Part shown: positions 42,101 through 49,603 of the stretch, in pieces
How positions within the stretch are numbered: position 1 is the stretch's first letter
How the letters are laid out: every line of letters begins with the position of its first letter
Assembly: GCA_041394845.1 (NCBI GenBank)
Contig: JAWKHL010000003.1
Location: forward strand, 554,614 to 618,613
DNA: 64,000 bases
Origin: JAHCHG01 sp041394845
GTDB taxonomy: Bacteria > Acidobacteriota > Blastocatellia > Pyrinomonadales > Pyrinomonadaceae
Direction: 5' to 3'
Position numbers and translations under genes: made by a program
The notes under the pieces: model-generated
The model's database searches: none
The model's input: the letters and a program-made list of their open reading frames with translations, nothing else
What the model was told of the DNA's origin: nothing

Positions 42101-42451
42101 GATCGCCTGCTGAACTCGGTTTTCGATCTCCTGAGCCGCCACGTTGACGTCTTTTTCCAGTTGAAACTGAACGAAAACGCGGCTCACCCCTTCGAGCGAA
42201 GTAGAACGCAACTCGTCGATTCCGCTGACCGTGTTGACGACCTCCTCGATCTTGTCCGTCACCTCGGTCTCCATCTCCTGCGGCGAAGAGCCGGGATTGA
42301 GAACCGTTACGGTGATGGTCGGAAAATCGACCTTCGGGAAAAGGTCAACCCCGAGAGAGAAAAACGAAAAGGCTCCGACCACGACGAGCGACAAGATCAA
42401 CATCGTCGCAAACACCGGACGCTTGACACAAATTTCTGCTAACCACTGCAT
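39152..42451 (-). CDS. RND multidrug/hydrophobe efflux transporter (AcrB-like)
   Basis: 1099 residues. The N-terminus MQWLAEICVKRPVFATMLILSLVVVGAFSF is standard. The proton-relay Asp pair is in GIVVDDAIVVLENIYRF (TM4), and the docking and porter domains have normal length (for example VTVLNPGSSPQEMETEV). Between TM6 and TM7 a charged, Glu-rich insert of about 60 residues (around 500-560, with EEGEEKTPDN) is longer than in AcrB. TM11-12 end LIVGGQALCLLLTLLAVPVFYSYFDDLG. It pumps substrates with the adaptor encoded upstream and an outer-membrane duct; no duct gene is in this operon, and tolC at 31167-32981 shares its operator. Confidence 0.95.
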   Translation of the reverse strand: MQWLAEICVKRPVFATMLILSLVVVGAFSFFSLGVDLFPKVDFPTITVTVLNPGSSPQEMETEVTDKIEEVVNTVSGIDELRSTSLEGVSRVFVQFQLEKDVNVAAQEIENRVQQAIPNLPETAEQPTVQKLDSDAAPVLRIVVSGPSSLREVTEIAKNQVKERIESINGVGQVQIVGGRERQINVWVDPDKMRSFNITPAEVMGALRVQNQEFPGGRVDEGSREINVRTLGKVKNVEGFKDLVVANRGGYEVQVKDIGTVEDGAEELRSQAFLNGKPAVTLIVSKQSGQNTVAVAHEVKNALKEIEPTLPKNFRLQIIGDNSLFIENSLHSIEEHLVVGSILATIVIFLFLWNIRSTLIAAIAIPTSIISTFGLMFAMGYTLNQITMLSLTLMVGIVVDDAIVVLENIYRFIEEKGMSPYRAAIEGTREIGLAVLATTLSLMAVFVPIGFMGGIVGRFMSSFGLTSAFAIGVSLIVSFTLTPMLAARIIKWKPPAEKENGIEEGEEKTPDNLMVNETKEEIHGDGMLRGEPEMFETPLVEESVPASEISSGHTSKDSWLYSKIDAVYAKMLEFSMSYRWVIVLACLLVVISIVPLFMFVGKNFLPVDDQSQFEVSVRTQEGTSLQATTVLLERIATDIRKFEGVTDTLITVGGGQQDVVNAGSIYVKLTDISQRSKSQEQLMVASRELLKKYPPDLRTGVQQVQAFSGGGFRNANVQFFIGGPDLKQLEDYSKKLVEVLKNNPDAVDVDSTLISGKPELQLEVDREKAADLGVRIGDVSQALNILIAGQQATTFNEGTEQYEVRVRAKNDFRNDVRGLERIIVPSSKIGWVTLDNVVKTVQGTGPSSIDRINRQRQVTILANTRPGGSAVVIQNDLNKAVQNLNIPSEYKVGYVGQSKELGKAGFYFLLAIVLSFIFMYIVLAAQFESFIHPITILLTLPIAIPFGILSILIAGQTVNIFSGLGLLLLFGVVKKNAILVIDHINNLREKGLNRHDAIMQGNRDRLRPILMTTIALIAGMLPLVVSSGAGAGTNRSVGVLIVGGQALCLLLTLLAVPVFYSYFDDLGNLKIFQSMSQGMQVVRRKAAQGVSSVFNLLGR

Positions 42452-42593
42452 AATCTTTTTCTTTTAAAATTCGGAACCCGCAACCTAAAAGCCGTTTCCA
42501 ACCCAATCGGTTCGGCCAAAAAAAATCCGAATCCCGCAAATAATTACAAATAACCGATTACAAAAAAAGCGTTCGGTGAGGCTTTGTTCCGGC

Positions 42594-43934
42594 TCATTGA
42601 GCCGCGACTATCACTCCGTCGCCGAGTTTATCCAAATTGCCGGCGGCGACCGTTTCGTTTTCCTGAATGCCCTGTTTGATCTCGATCATATCGTCTTCGA
42701 GCAAACCGGTCTGCACCAGCCTTTCGTTGGCAATGCCGTCTTTGACGACGTAAACGATGCTCTTTTCGCCGTCCGATTTGACCGCCGACGCCGGGATCAT
42801 TACGGCCGGTTCGGGCTTCGATTGCGTGATTCGAACGGTCGCAAATTGTCCGGGTTTGAGCAATCCGTCGATGTTCTCGATCTCGGCCTCGACCGTCAAT
42901 GTCCTCGACTGCGGATTCAAACTCGGCAGGATCCGGACGATCGTTCCCGCGAACTTGCGGTCGGGATAGGCCGAAACCTGCGCCGAAACGCCTTGTCCGG
43001 TCGCCACTTTGCCGATCGATTGTTCGGGAATGTCGATCCTCAAACGCAAAACCGCGGTCCGGACGATCGTTGCGATCTTGACGTTCGGCTGGTTCGGCGA
43101 GATATATTCGCCGGGATCCGCGTTTCTTTCCGAAACATAACCGCTGATCGGCGAATAGATGACATTGTCGGAGACCGCCTTGCGGGCCTGATCGACCTGT
43201 GTTTGGGCGGTTTCCACTCCGGCCTTGGCGTTGGCCACCTGTTTGCGGGCGGATTCCACTCCGGCCCTGGCCGCGTCGATCGCTTTGACGGCGACGGCGG
43301 CGTTGGAACGCGCTTCAGCCAACTGACCGATCAGACGGTCTCGCTCGGCTTTGGCCTGATCGTAAGTCGCCCGCGGAATGTCGCCCGATTCCAGCAACTT
43401 TTCGAACCGGCGAAGTTGTTTTTCCGCCAGTTCGAGCTGGGCCGTCACGCTGATGACCTGCGAAAAATCATTGATGTCGAAATCCTCGCCGTCTTTTACG
43501 CCGAGGCGAACCTGCGTCTGACGCAGATTGGCGATCGCCTGCTCGACTCCGGCTTCGGCCTGTCCGACGGCTTTTTTCTGTTGTTCGACCTGGGCCAGAG
43601 CCTGTTCGAGCCGGATCTGGGCGTCGCGCGCATCGAGCCTGACCAGCACGTCGCCCTGCCGGACGTAACTGCCGACATCGAAATTTACCGAAACGATTTT
43701 CCCGCCTATGGCCGGAGCCACGTTCGATTCGGCGTCGCTGGTCAGCGAACCGGTCGCCTCGAAATAAGTCGGGATCTGACGGACGACCGCATTGGCCGTT
43801 GCGACGCTGATCGCCTGCGATTCGGATTCCTGGTTTTTGTTGTCAGGAGTTGCGTTTGAACTTCCGCAGGCGGCCAATAATAAACTTGAAAAAGCTATAA
43901 AAATACCCGTACATATGAACTTAATGGATCTCAT
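42594..43934 (-). CDS. RND periplasmic adaptor lipoprotein (HlyD/AcrA-like)
   Basis: 446 residues with lipoprotein signal (FSSLLLAAC, lipid on Cys near residue 23). The lipoyl half-motifs (APAIGGKIVSVNFDVGSYVRQGDVLVRLD, and YSPISGYVSERNADPGEYISP) flank a very long coiled coil (about 105-260, Ala/Gln-rich). A beta-barrel follows (LRLRIDIPEQSIGKVATGQGVSAQVSAYPD) and a membrane-proximal domain (ASAVKSDGEKSIVYVVKDGIANERLVQTG). It bridges the RND pump and outer-membrane channel. The coiled coil is longer than that of AcrA, which fits a pump with a longer periplasmic span. Confidence 0.94.
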   Translation of the reverse strand: MRSIKFICTGIFIAFSSLLLAACGSSNATPDNKNQESESQAISVATANAVVRQIPTYFEATGSLTSDAESNVAPAIGGKIVSVNFDVGSYVRQGDVLVRLDARDAQIRLEQALAQVEQQKKAVGQAEAGVEQAIANLRQTQVRLGVKDGEDFDINDFSQVISVTAQLELAEKQLRRFEKLLESGDIPRATYDQAKAERDRLIGQLAEARSNAAVAVKAIDAARAGVESARKQVANAKAGVETAQTQVDQARKAVSDNVIYSPISGYVSERNADPGEYISPNQPNVKIATIVRTAVLRLRIDIPEQSIGKVATGQGVSAQVSAYPDRKFAGTIVRILPSLNPQSRTLTVEAEIENIDGLLKPGQFATVRITQSKPEPAVMIPASAVKSDGEKSIVYVVKDGIANERLVQTGLLEDDMIEIKQGIQENETVAAGNLDKLGDGVIVAAQ

Positions 43935-43971
43935 AAACTAATTATTATTGCCCCTAAATCTTTCCAGAAGA

Positions 43972-44622
43972 TTAATTTTTGACCCCGTCAAGCAGAATTC
44001 TGGTAAATTGATGCGCCGCCTCTTCTTTGGAGATATCCAGCAGACGACGCTTTTTGTCCCACAAAAGATTGTTAAGCGACTGATGAATCAGCATTCCGAG
44101 GAAGGCCCGGACAACGATCCGCGGTTCAACCTGACGCATCGCTCCGTCCTCCTGCCTCTGGCGAACATATTCGCTCAGAAACTCGTAGAGCCGGGAGACG
44201 AACTTATCAAAAAACATCTGCGAAAGTTCGTGCCCTTCGAGCGCCGAATGAAGCAGAAGACGCATAAAATCCTCGTCCTTCTTATGGTTTTCGAGAGCAT
44301 TGAGCGCCAAATTGAAAAAGACCTTGTAATCATCTTTTTCCTCAATCGCCTGACGGTAGGTTTCGTCCTCCCATGGCAGGGTTTTCATTCCGCCTTCGCA
44401 CGCCTTATGATCGAGGATGGCATTGTAAAGTTCTTCTTTGTTGGCAAAATGGCGAAAGACCATCGCTTCGGAAATTCCGGCCTGATGCGCGATCTCCCGC
44501 GTCGTCGTGCCGCTGAACCCCTTTTCAGAAAAAAGCCTGATGGCGATCTGCAATAATTGCGAGCGTCTTTCCTCCCCGCTCATCCTTGTGGTTGTTGCCG
44601 TTTGTTCAATATTCTCCGTCAA
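43972..44622 (-). CDS. TetR-family repressor of the RND operon
   Basis: 216 residues from a TTG codon (MTENIEQ), chosen because GAGGTGA lies 6-7 nt upstream and the ATG alternatives inside would cut the DNA-binding domain. The HTH is LLQIAIRLFSEKGFSGTTTREIAHQAGISEAMVFRHFANKEELYNAIL. The C-terminal part is helical, with a TetR_C-like ALENHKKDEDFMRLLLHSALEGHELSQMFF. It is the first gene of tetR-adaptor-RND. The palindrome at 44643-44660 overlaps its promoter region. The same palindrome in front of tolC implies a small regulon. Confidence 0.93.
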   Translation of the reverse strand: MTENIEQTATTTRMSGEERRSQLLQIAIRLFSEKGFSGTTTREIAHQAGISEAMVFRHFANKEELYNAILDHKACEGGMKTLPWEDETYRQAIEEKDDYKVFFNLALNALENHKKDEDFMRLLLHSALEGHELSQMFFDKFVSRLYEFLSEYVRQRQEDGAMRQVEPRIVVRAFLGMLIHQSLNNLLWDKKRRLLDISKEEAAHQFTRILLDGVKN

Positions 44623-44642
44623 AAATAATCACCTCTTTATAC

Positions 44643-44660
44643 TAAGTAAGCACTTACTTA
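44643..44660. promoter_or_regulatory. TetR-type operator, copy 2
   Basis: TAAGTAAGCACTTACTTA is identical over 18 bp to the site at 33004-33021. It sits 20 bp before the TTG start of tetR, so the repressor likely controls itself, the adaptor and the RND pump. Confidence 0.85.
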
Positions 44661-44862
44661 CTTTGTAGGGTTGCATTTTCCGGACCGAATTGTCAAGCCA
44701 TCATCGGATGATTTTTGTCGGAACAATCAGCTTGTGAAAATCGTTACAACTTTGTGCGAAGAGAGTTCATCGCACGTTCTGCCCACGGGATAATTTTCGC
44801 CGGGGTTTGCGCAGGATTGAGATTGGAAATTAGTTTTATTTCTAAGGAGTAAATTTAAGAAA

Positions 44863-45213
44863 ATGTCAGAATTTGAAAAGGAAGTTGAAAAAGCCGAAAA
44901 GGAACTGGAACAGAGTTTAATGACCATCGACCCGGTCGAAGAGCCGGAAAATTTAGATGATGAATATTTGGGAGATTTAAAGATGCAGGCACAGGAATAC
45001 GGACAAAAGATACAGGATGCGGCCAGCCGGGCCAAGGATTTCGCGAGCGAAAAATTTGCCGTCGCCAGCGAAAAGTTCAAGGAACTGCAGGACAAAGATC
45101 CGAAGGAACTGATCGAAGACGCCAAAGAATACGCCCGGAAAAAACCGGGTCAAACCATTCTGATCTCGGCCGCCGTCGGTTTGATCGTCGGATTGCTTTT
45201 GCGCCGCCGTTGA
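44863..45213 (+). CDS. DUF883/ElaB-like membrane-anchored protein
   Basis: 116 residues with a strong SD (AAGGAG). An acidic N-terminus (EFEKEVEKAEKELEQ) is followed by an amphipathic helix region (AQEYGQKIQDAASRAKDFASEKFAVASEKFKELQDKD) and the C-terminal anchor ARKKPGQTILISAAVGLIVGLLLRRR. This ending, PGQ..x..G.x.G.L..RR, is that of the YqjD/ElaB/DUF883 family, inner-membrane proteins that bind ribosomes in stationary phase in E. coli. A strong terminator ends the gene. Confidence 0.82.
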   Translation: MSEFEKEVEKAEKELEQSLMTIDPVEEPENLDDEYLGDLKMQAQEYGQKIQDAASRAKDFASEKFAVASEKFKELQDKDPKELIEDAKEYARKKPGQTILISAAVGLIVGLLLRRR

Positions 45214-45234
45214 TCGGCAGGCCAAATTCCTAAA

Positions 45235-45280
45235 AAACAAGAAGAGCCCGAACTTTCGAAAGTTCGGGCTCTTCTTGTTT
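45235..45280. terminator. Rho-independent terminator, bidirectional
   Basis: A perfect 22-bp stem (45235-45256 with 45259-45280) with AAAC at one end and GTTT at the other, around the core GAAGAGCCCGAACTTT. It follows the DUF883-like gene by 21 bp. Confidence 0.9.
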
Positions 45281-45351
45281 GAATTTTGGGTTGAAGCAAG
45301 ATCCGGATCCGAAACGAAAAAAATTAGTCAATTGCCCGAAAAAGCGGTAAT

Positions 45352-45474
45352 ATGATGTCAAAAAATTTTCCGGTTTCGGCAAAGACCGGATTAATCCAGG
45401 AGAACGTCGATCCCGGCGAAAGAGAAGACCATCCGCCTAAGGGCGTGAACACTTTCAACCTCCCTCACAATTAA
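45352..45474 (+). CDS. Possible 40-residue small ORF
   Basis: The 344-bp gap 45214-45557 holds a terminator and this frame: MMSKNFPVSAKTGLIQENVD, then a Pro/Glu-rich end ...VNTFNLPHN. It begins at either of two adjacent ATGs, but no clear SD precedes it and the family is unknown. It is reported because its composition looks coding and the gap otherwise lacks content; the promoter of the next gene should also be here. Confidence 0.25.
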   Translation: MMSKNFPVSAKTGLIQENVDPGEREDHPPKGVNTFNLPHN

Positions 45475-45557
45475 ATTGAAAAGCTCAACAAAACCTTGCG
45501 TCCGCTGGCGGGCAAAATTCTCTTTTTTAACTGATCTTTAATAAGGAGGAAAAAACT

Positions 45558-46784
45558 ATGGCCGAAGCGCAACCCGATTCCCGACCCGATAAACAAAAGA
45601 ACCGCACCGATAGCGAGAGGGCTTTGCTGACTTTGCTGGCCGTCATGGGCGGCGGCATTTTAGGGACTTTGATCTTCGCCCTTCAGGCGGCCGGCCCCGG
45701 GCAATTTTTCGCGGTCGCCGGAGTCGGAATAATGGTTGCGGGTTCTTCCCTCCTGATCGGCGGGATGCTCGGTTTTCTGTTCGGGATCCCGCGCACTCTT
45801 CAGCAGAACGAGCCGGTCGAAATTCCGGGAAACGATCAGGCGGAAAACGGCGAACAACCAATTAACTACCGCGCCAACACCAATCTCGAACAGATCTCCG
45901 ACTGGCTGACCAAAATACTGGTCGGCGTCGGGTTGACGCAGATAACCGTTATTCCCGAAAAGCTGAATCAGATCTCGGCGGCCGTTGCCGACGGTTTGGG
46001 CAATGCGCCGGGGAGTCGGGTTTTCGCTCTTGCTTCGATCGTTTTTTTTGTCATTTGCGGCTTTTTGTTCGGTTATTTATGGACCCGTCTGTTCCTGCCC
46101 GGCGCTTTTCGTCGGGCCGATCTCAGCGCTCTGGCCAGTCAGGTCGATAGAACAAATAAAGAGGTCAAACAGGTCAACCAAAAACTGGCGGAGTTAAAAA
46201 AACAATCGGAACTCGATGCTCTGGCTCTCAATACGATCGGTCGCCAGTTGAATCCGAGCGCGGACATTCCCGCTCCTTCGCAGGAACAGATCAACGAAGC
46301 CGTCGGTTCCGCTTCGCGTCCGGTTCGGGTTCAGATCTTTTCGCAGGCGCAACTGCTCCGAAGCGACAACTGGAAGGACAATAAATCCAAAATGGAACTG
46401 GTCATTCCCATTTTCAAGGCCCTCATCGAATGCGACACAAAAAGAGAATATCACCGCACCCACGGCCAGTTGGGCTTCGCCCTCAAAGACAAGGCCGAAC
46501 CGGACTGGGCCGGCGCGGAAACCGAATTGACCACGGCGATCGAAATGCGCGGGCCGTGGGAAGAGAACGGCTATCTGTTCTATGAATTCAACCGGGCTTT
46601 TTGCCGGATTATGCAGGACGCCGAATTCCGGCAGGATCTGCCGTCAAAGCCCGATTCGCGGAAGATGATTCTCGAAGACCTGCAAGCCGCCGCTCAAAGC
46701 GAATTGAGGAAACTCATCTTATCGGATTCGGAGATAAAAAAATGGATGTCGCTCAATAAGGTAACATCCAAAAATCTTCGTTGA
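45558..46784 (+). CDS. Membrane protein with FLFGIPR motif and TPR-like C-terminus
   Basis: 408 residues after AAGGAGG. Three membrane segments: 24-46 and 50-75 (MLGFLFGIPRTLQ at its end), and about 150-175 (IVFFVICGFLFGYLWTRLFLPG). Between them is the conserved stretch NTNLEQISDWLTKILVGVGLTQ, which recurs in uncharacterised bacterial membrane proteins. The cytoplasmic C-terminal half begins with a coiled coil (185-220) and then a helical, TPR-like part (ETELTTAIEMRGPWEENGYLFYEF). The function is not known. It ends 16 bp before a hairpin shared with the convergent pirin gene. Confidence 0.7.
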   Translation: MAEAQPDSRPDKQKNRTDSERALLTLLAVMGGGILGTLIFALQAAGPGQFFAVAGVGIMVAGSSLLIGGMLGFLFGIPRTLQQNEPVEIPGNDQAENGEQPINYRANTNLEQISDWLTKILVGVGLTQITVIPEKLNQISAAVADGLGNAPGSRVFALASIVFFVICGFLFGYLWTRLFLPGAFRRADLSALASQVDRTNKEVKQVNQKLAELKKQSELDALALNTIGRQLNPSADIPAPSQEQINEAVGSASRPVRVQIFSQAQLLRSDNWKDNKSKMELVIPIFKALIECDTKREYHRTHGQLGFALKDKAEPDWAGAETELTTAIEMRGPWEENGYLFYEFNRAFCRIMQDAEFRQDLPSKPDSRKMILEDLQAAAQSELRKLILSDSEIKKWMSLNKVTSKNLR

Positions 46785-46799
46785 TTTGAATTTTGTAGC

Positions 46800-46926
46800 G
46801 AGCAGTAAGCGGTGAGCAGTGAGCAGAGGAATTCAGAGGTTTTTAATTTTACTGGCCTTACCGTCTCCCGTTTCCTGCCCGCTCCTTGGCCCGTTTTACT
46901 GCTCACCGCTTACTGCTCACCGCTCA
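46800..46926. terminator. Heptamer inverted arrays (GAGCAGT words), convergent terminator
   Basis: Left: GAGCAGT-AAGCGGT-GAGCAGT-GAGCAGA (46800-46827). Right: ACTGCTC-ACCGCTT-ACTGCTC-ACCGCTC (46898-46925). The arms are separated by about 70 nt. They lie between the convergent FLFGIPR-type gene and the pirin gene. Confidence 0.7.
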
Positions 46927-46940
46927 CTTCTTCCCGCTTA

Positions 46941-47639
46941 TCAATTCAAATCAAACAGCAGAAATTCCGTTTCGTCTTCGAGCGAAGCGATCTTTAGAGC
47001 CTCTTCCCCGCTGACGGCGGCTCCGTCGCCCTGTTCCAAAATCTCGCCGTTCAGGTCGATCTTTCCCTTGATCAATTGAACCCAGGCGTGGCGGTTTTCC
47101 GCCAGATGATATTCGACCTGCCCGCCTCCGGCCAGAATCGAACTGTAAAGAGAAACGTCCTGATTGATGTGAACCGAACCGTCATCACCGCCTTTGGAAG
47201 CGATCAGTTTCAGTTGGCCTCGCTTTTCTTCGGGCGGAAAAACGATCTGCTCATAACCCGGTTTCAAACCGTTTTTTTCCGGCAGGATCCAGATCTGCAA
47301 CAGATGCGTCCGGTCGGTCGGCGAACTGTATTCGCTGTGCAGAACCCCGGTTCCGGCCGTCATCCGCTGAACCTCGTTGGGCCGGATGGTGGTGCCGTTG
47401 CCCATCGAATCCTTGTGCGAAAGATCACCCGATATGACGTAGGTTAAGATCTCCATATCCTTGTGCCCGTGGGTCGGGAATCCCTGATTCGGCTCGATGT
47501 AATCTTCGTTGATGACGCGCAGATCCCGAAAACCCATATGCATCGGGTCGTAATAGGTGTTGAACGAAAACGTATATTTGGTGTCGAGCCAGCCGTAATT
47601 GGCCCCGCCTCTCTCGTTGCTTTTTCGGATCTTGATCAT
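46941..47639 (-). CDS. Pirin-family protein (YhhW-like)
   Basis: 232 residues from MIKIRKSNERGGANYGWLDTKYTFSF; a TTG five codons earlier is too near the GGAGG. The first cupin contains FPTHGHKDMEILTYVISGDLSHKDSMGN (His and Glu metal ligands) and MTAGTGVLHSEYSS; the second is a degenerate cupin. Some members, such as E. coli YhhW, show quercetin 2,3-dioxygenase activity with a bound metal; the native role is unclear. It has no operon neighbours. Confidence 0.92.
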   Translation of the reverse strand: MIKIRKSNERGGANYGWLDTKYTFSFNTYYDPMHMGFRDLRVINEDYIEPNQGFPTHGHKDMEILTYVISGDLSHKDSMGNGTTIRPNEVQRMTAGTGVLHSEYSSPTDRTHLLQIWILPEKNGLKPGYEQIVFPPEEKRGQLKLIASKGGDDGSVHINQDVSLYSSILAGGGQVEYHLAENRHAWVQLIKGKIDLNGEILEQGDGAAVSGEEALKIASLEDETEFLLFDLN

Positions 47640-47765
47640 TGTCTTTAACAAACCCTCCTTGTTTTTTGCTCTTTTATCAACTTACATTAATAATCATACA
47701 GACCCGCACAAAGTTTGTAATCATCAATTGCGGTGAGATTTTTCTCACCCATTCGGGGGAGATTC

Positions 47766-47797
47766 GATTTTGGATTTCGGATTTCGGATTTTGGATT
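47766..47797. repeat. Heptamer tract GATTTTG-GATTTCG-GATTTCG-GATTTTG
   Basis: Four exact-length 7-mers followed by GATTGGA. It lies between the divergent pirin and PqqB-like genes, where no gene is present. The same words occur at 38959-38990. Confidence 0.7.
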
Positions 47798-47840
47798 GGA
47801 CTCTAAGAAACCGAAACCAAATCCAGAACTTTATTAATTT

Positions 47841-48776
47841 ATGAAAAGCAAAATTTCGATGCTGGCATTTTTTTTATTATTGTTGGGTTTGAACGCGTTC
47901 GGCCAAAAATCGCCGGAGCGGTTTCTGGTCGTTCTCGGCACGGTCCAGGACGCCGGTTACCCGCAGATCGGCTGTCAAAGGGCCGATTGTCTGGAAGCGC
48001 AAAAAGATCGTAATAAGAGAAAACTGGTCGTTTCGCTCGGGCTGGTCGATAAGGGAGCGAAACAAAAATGGCTTTTCGAAGCGACGCCCGACATCGGCGA
48101 ACAGCTTTACGCGCTCAACCAATATGTGCCGAGCCCGGCGACGATGCCGGACGGAATTTTTCTTACCCACGCGCACATCGGGCATTACACGGGTCTGATG
48201 TATCTCGGGCACGAGGCCGTCGGCGCGCGCGGTGTTCCGGTTTTTGCCATGCCGCGAATGAAAACATTTTTGACCGAAAACGGGCCGTGGAGCCAGCTCG
48301 TCAGTTTTAAGAACATCGAACTGAAAGATCTCGTCGCCGGAAAAACGCTGGCGCTCAACCCCGACATCAAGGTCACGCCTTTTCCGGTTCCGCACCGCGA
48401 AGAATTCAGCGAAACGGTCGGTTTCGAGATCGCCGGGCCGGAAAAAACGGCCGTTTTTATTCCCGACATCAACAAATGGAGCATCTGGAAAACCGATCTT
48501 AAGGAATTGATCAAACGGGTCGATTACGCCATTGTCGACGCCTCCTTTTACAAGAACGGCGAGATCCCCAACCGCGACATGTCGGAATTCCCGCATCCTT
48601 TCGTCGAAGAAACCATCTCTCTTCTAAAGGATCTTTCTCCGGAAGATAAAGCCAAGGTCATCTTCATTCATTTCAATCACACCAATCCGCTGATCAAAAA
48701 GAATTCGAAGGAAAAACGCGAGGTTTTGCGTCAGGGTTTCCGCGTGGCCGAAGAAGGAATGATTCTGGGGATTTGA
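47841..48776 (+). CDS. Secreted PqqB-like metallo-beta-lactamase-fold protein
   Basis: 311 residues with signal peptide (1-22). FLVVLGTVQDAGYPQIGCQRADC (the strand, with the Cys pair of PqqB), FLTHAHIGHYTGLMYLG (matching the THAHxGHYTGL active-site motif of PqqB), PVPHREEFSETVGFEI and VDASFYKNGE are visible. PqqB acts in pyrroloquinoline quinone synthesis, but no pqqA, pqqC, pqqD or pqqE lies near, and true PqqB is cytoplasmic. A periplasmic hydrolase derived from PqqB is the better reading. It is convergent with a regulator gene. Confidence 0.85.
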   Translation: MKSKISMLAFFLLLLGLNAFGQKSPERFLVVLGTVQDAGYPQIGCQRADCLEAQKDRNKRKLVVSLGLVDKGAKQKWLFEATPDIGEQLYALNQYVPSPATMPDGIFLTHAHIGHYTGLMYLGHEAVGARGVPVFAMPRMKTFLTENGPWSQLVSFKNIELKDLVAGKTLALNPDIKVTPFPVPHREEFSETVGFEIAGPEKTAVFIPDINKWSIWKTDLKELIKRVDYAIVDASFYKNGEIPNRDMSEFPHPFVEETISLLKDLSPEDKAKVIFIHFNHTNPLIKKNSKEKREVLRQGFRVAEEGMILGI

Positions 48777-48891
48777 AGGTGGAAAAGTTTAAAGGTGAAA
48801 AGGTTTAAATGTTTGGCTTTGAAAAGGCCGCGAACTTTTTCACTTTTCCACCTTTAAACTTTTCCACTTTTAAACTCTTAAATTTTTCACC
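48776..48891. terminator. Heptamer-type convergent hairpin (AGGTGGA/AAAGTTT words)
   Basis: The left arm AAGGTGGAAAAGTTTAAAGG (48776 onward) has inverted counterparts at 48843-48861 and 48862-48891. Both neighbouring stop codons touch the element. Confidence 0.55.
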
Positions 48892-49513
48892 TTATCAGCG
48901 CGAAGCCGCGTTTGATGGCGGTCGTGGCGGCGGATGTTCGATCAGACACGCCGAGTTTGCTGAAGATGTTTTTGACGTGGGTTTTGACGGTGTTTTCGCT
49001 GACCTCCAGAGCGTAGGCGATCTCCTTGTTGGCCTTGCCTTCGACGATCATCGCCAGCACCTTTCTCTCGGTCGGCGTCAGATCTTCCTGACCGAGATTT
49101 TCGCTCAGAATCCCGGCGATTCCGCTCGGGATGTATTTTCGCCCGCCGGCCACCGTGCGGATCGCTTCGATCAGTTGATCGGCCGTTGCGTCCTTGCAAA
49201 TGTAGCCGTAAGCGCCTCCCTTCAGCGAACGGGAGATTTCGGCGTCGCCCGCCTGCTCGGCCAGAACGACGATCCGGGCCTGCGGATCTTCGGCCAGATA
49301 TTTTTCAATATCATCAACCGCGCACGAATCCGGAAGACGCAAACCGAGAACCGTTACGTCGGGCTTCAGACGGCGAAATTCTTCAAAACCGCCCGCTCCG
49401 GTTTCGGCTTCGCCGACGATGTCGATATCGTTTTGTTCTCCGAGAATCGTCTTTATTCCGATCCGGGTCAAAGTCTGGCTCTCGATCAAAAGCGTTCTGA
49501 TCACTTTCGGCAT
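48887..49513 (-). CDS. NarL-type regulator with degenerate receiver
   Basis: 208 residues from the ATG (MPKVIRTLLIESQTL); the longer TTG frame would run into the terminator hairpin. The LuxR/GerE domain is intact (LTPTERKVLAMIVEGKANKEIAYALEVSENTVKTHVKNIFSKLGV). In the receiver the acidic pair is replaced (LLIESQ instead of a VDDH-like motif) and the phospho-acceptor Asp is Gly: VTVLGLRLPDS. It therefore cannot be phosphorylated in the normal way. No histidine kinase lies next to it. It probably acts constitutively or responds to a ligand or protein partner. Confidence 0.9.
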   Translation of the reverse strand: MPKVIRTLLIESQTLTRIGIKTILGEQNDIDIVGEAETGAGGFEEFRRLKPDVTVLGLRLPDSCAVDDIEKYLAEDPQARIVVLAEQAGDAEISRSLKGGAYGYICKDATADQLIEAIRTVAGGRKYIPSGIAGILSENLGQEDLTPTERKVLAMIVEGKANKEIAYALEVSENTVKTHVKNIFSKLGVSDRTSAATTAIKRGFALIR

Positions 49514-49536
49514 AGGTGATATTCTACCAGATAAAA

Positions 49537-49576
49537 GCGTCAAATTTTTCTTTCAGAACAAAGAAAAATTTGACGC
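49537..49576 (-). terminator. Rho-independent terminator
   Basis: A perfect 17-bp stem (GCGTCAAATTTTTCTTT, 49537-49553 with 49560-49576) and 6-nt loop. It lies 28 bp after the TPR lipoprotein stop and just before the regulator's start. Confidence 0.8.
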
Positions 49577-49603
49577 CGTTATCTTTTGAACGGTACCAAT
49601 TTC

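Noticed and set aside
39467..42442. 991-codon plus-strand open frame
   Set aside because: It is antisense to the RND transporter, has no SD, and its translation is Arg/Asp/Gln-rich without domains. It results from the codon bias of the real gene.
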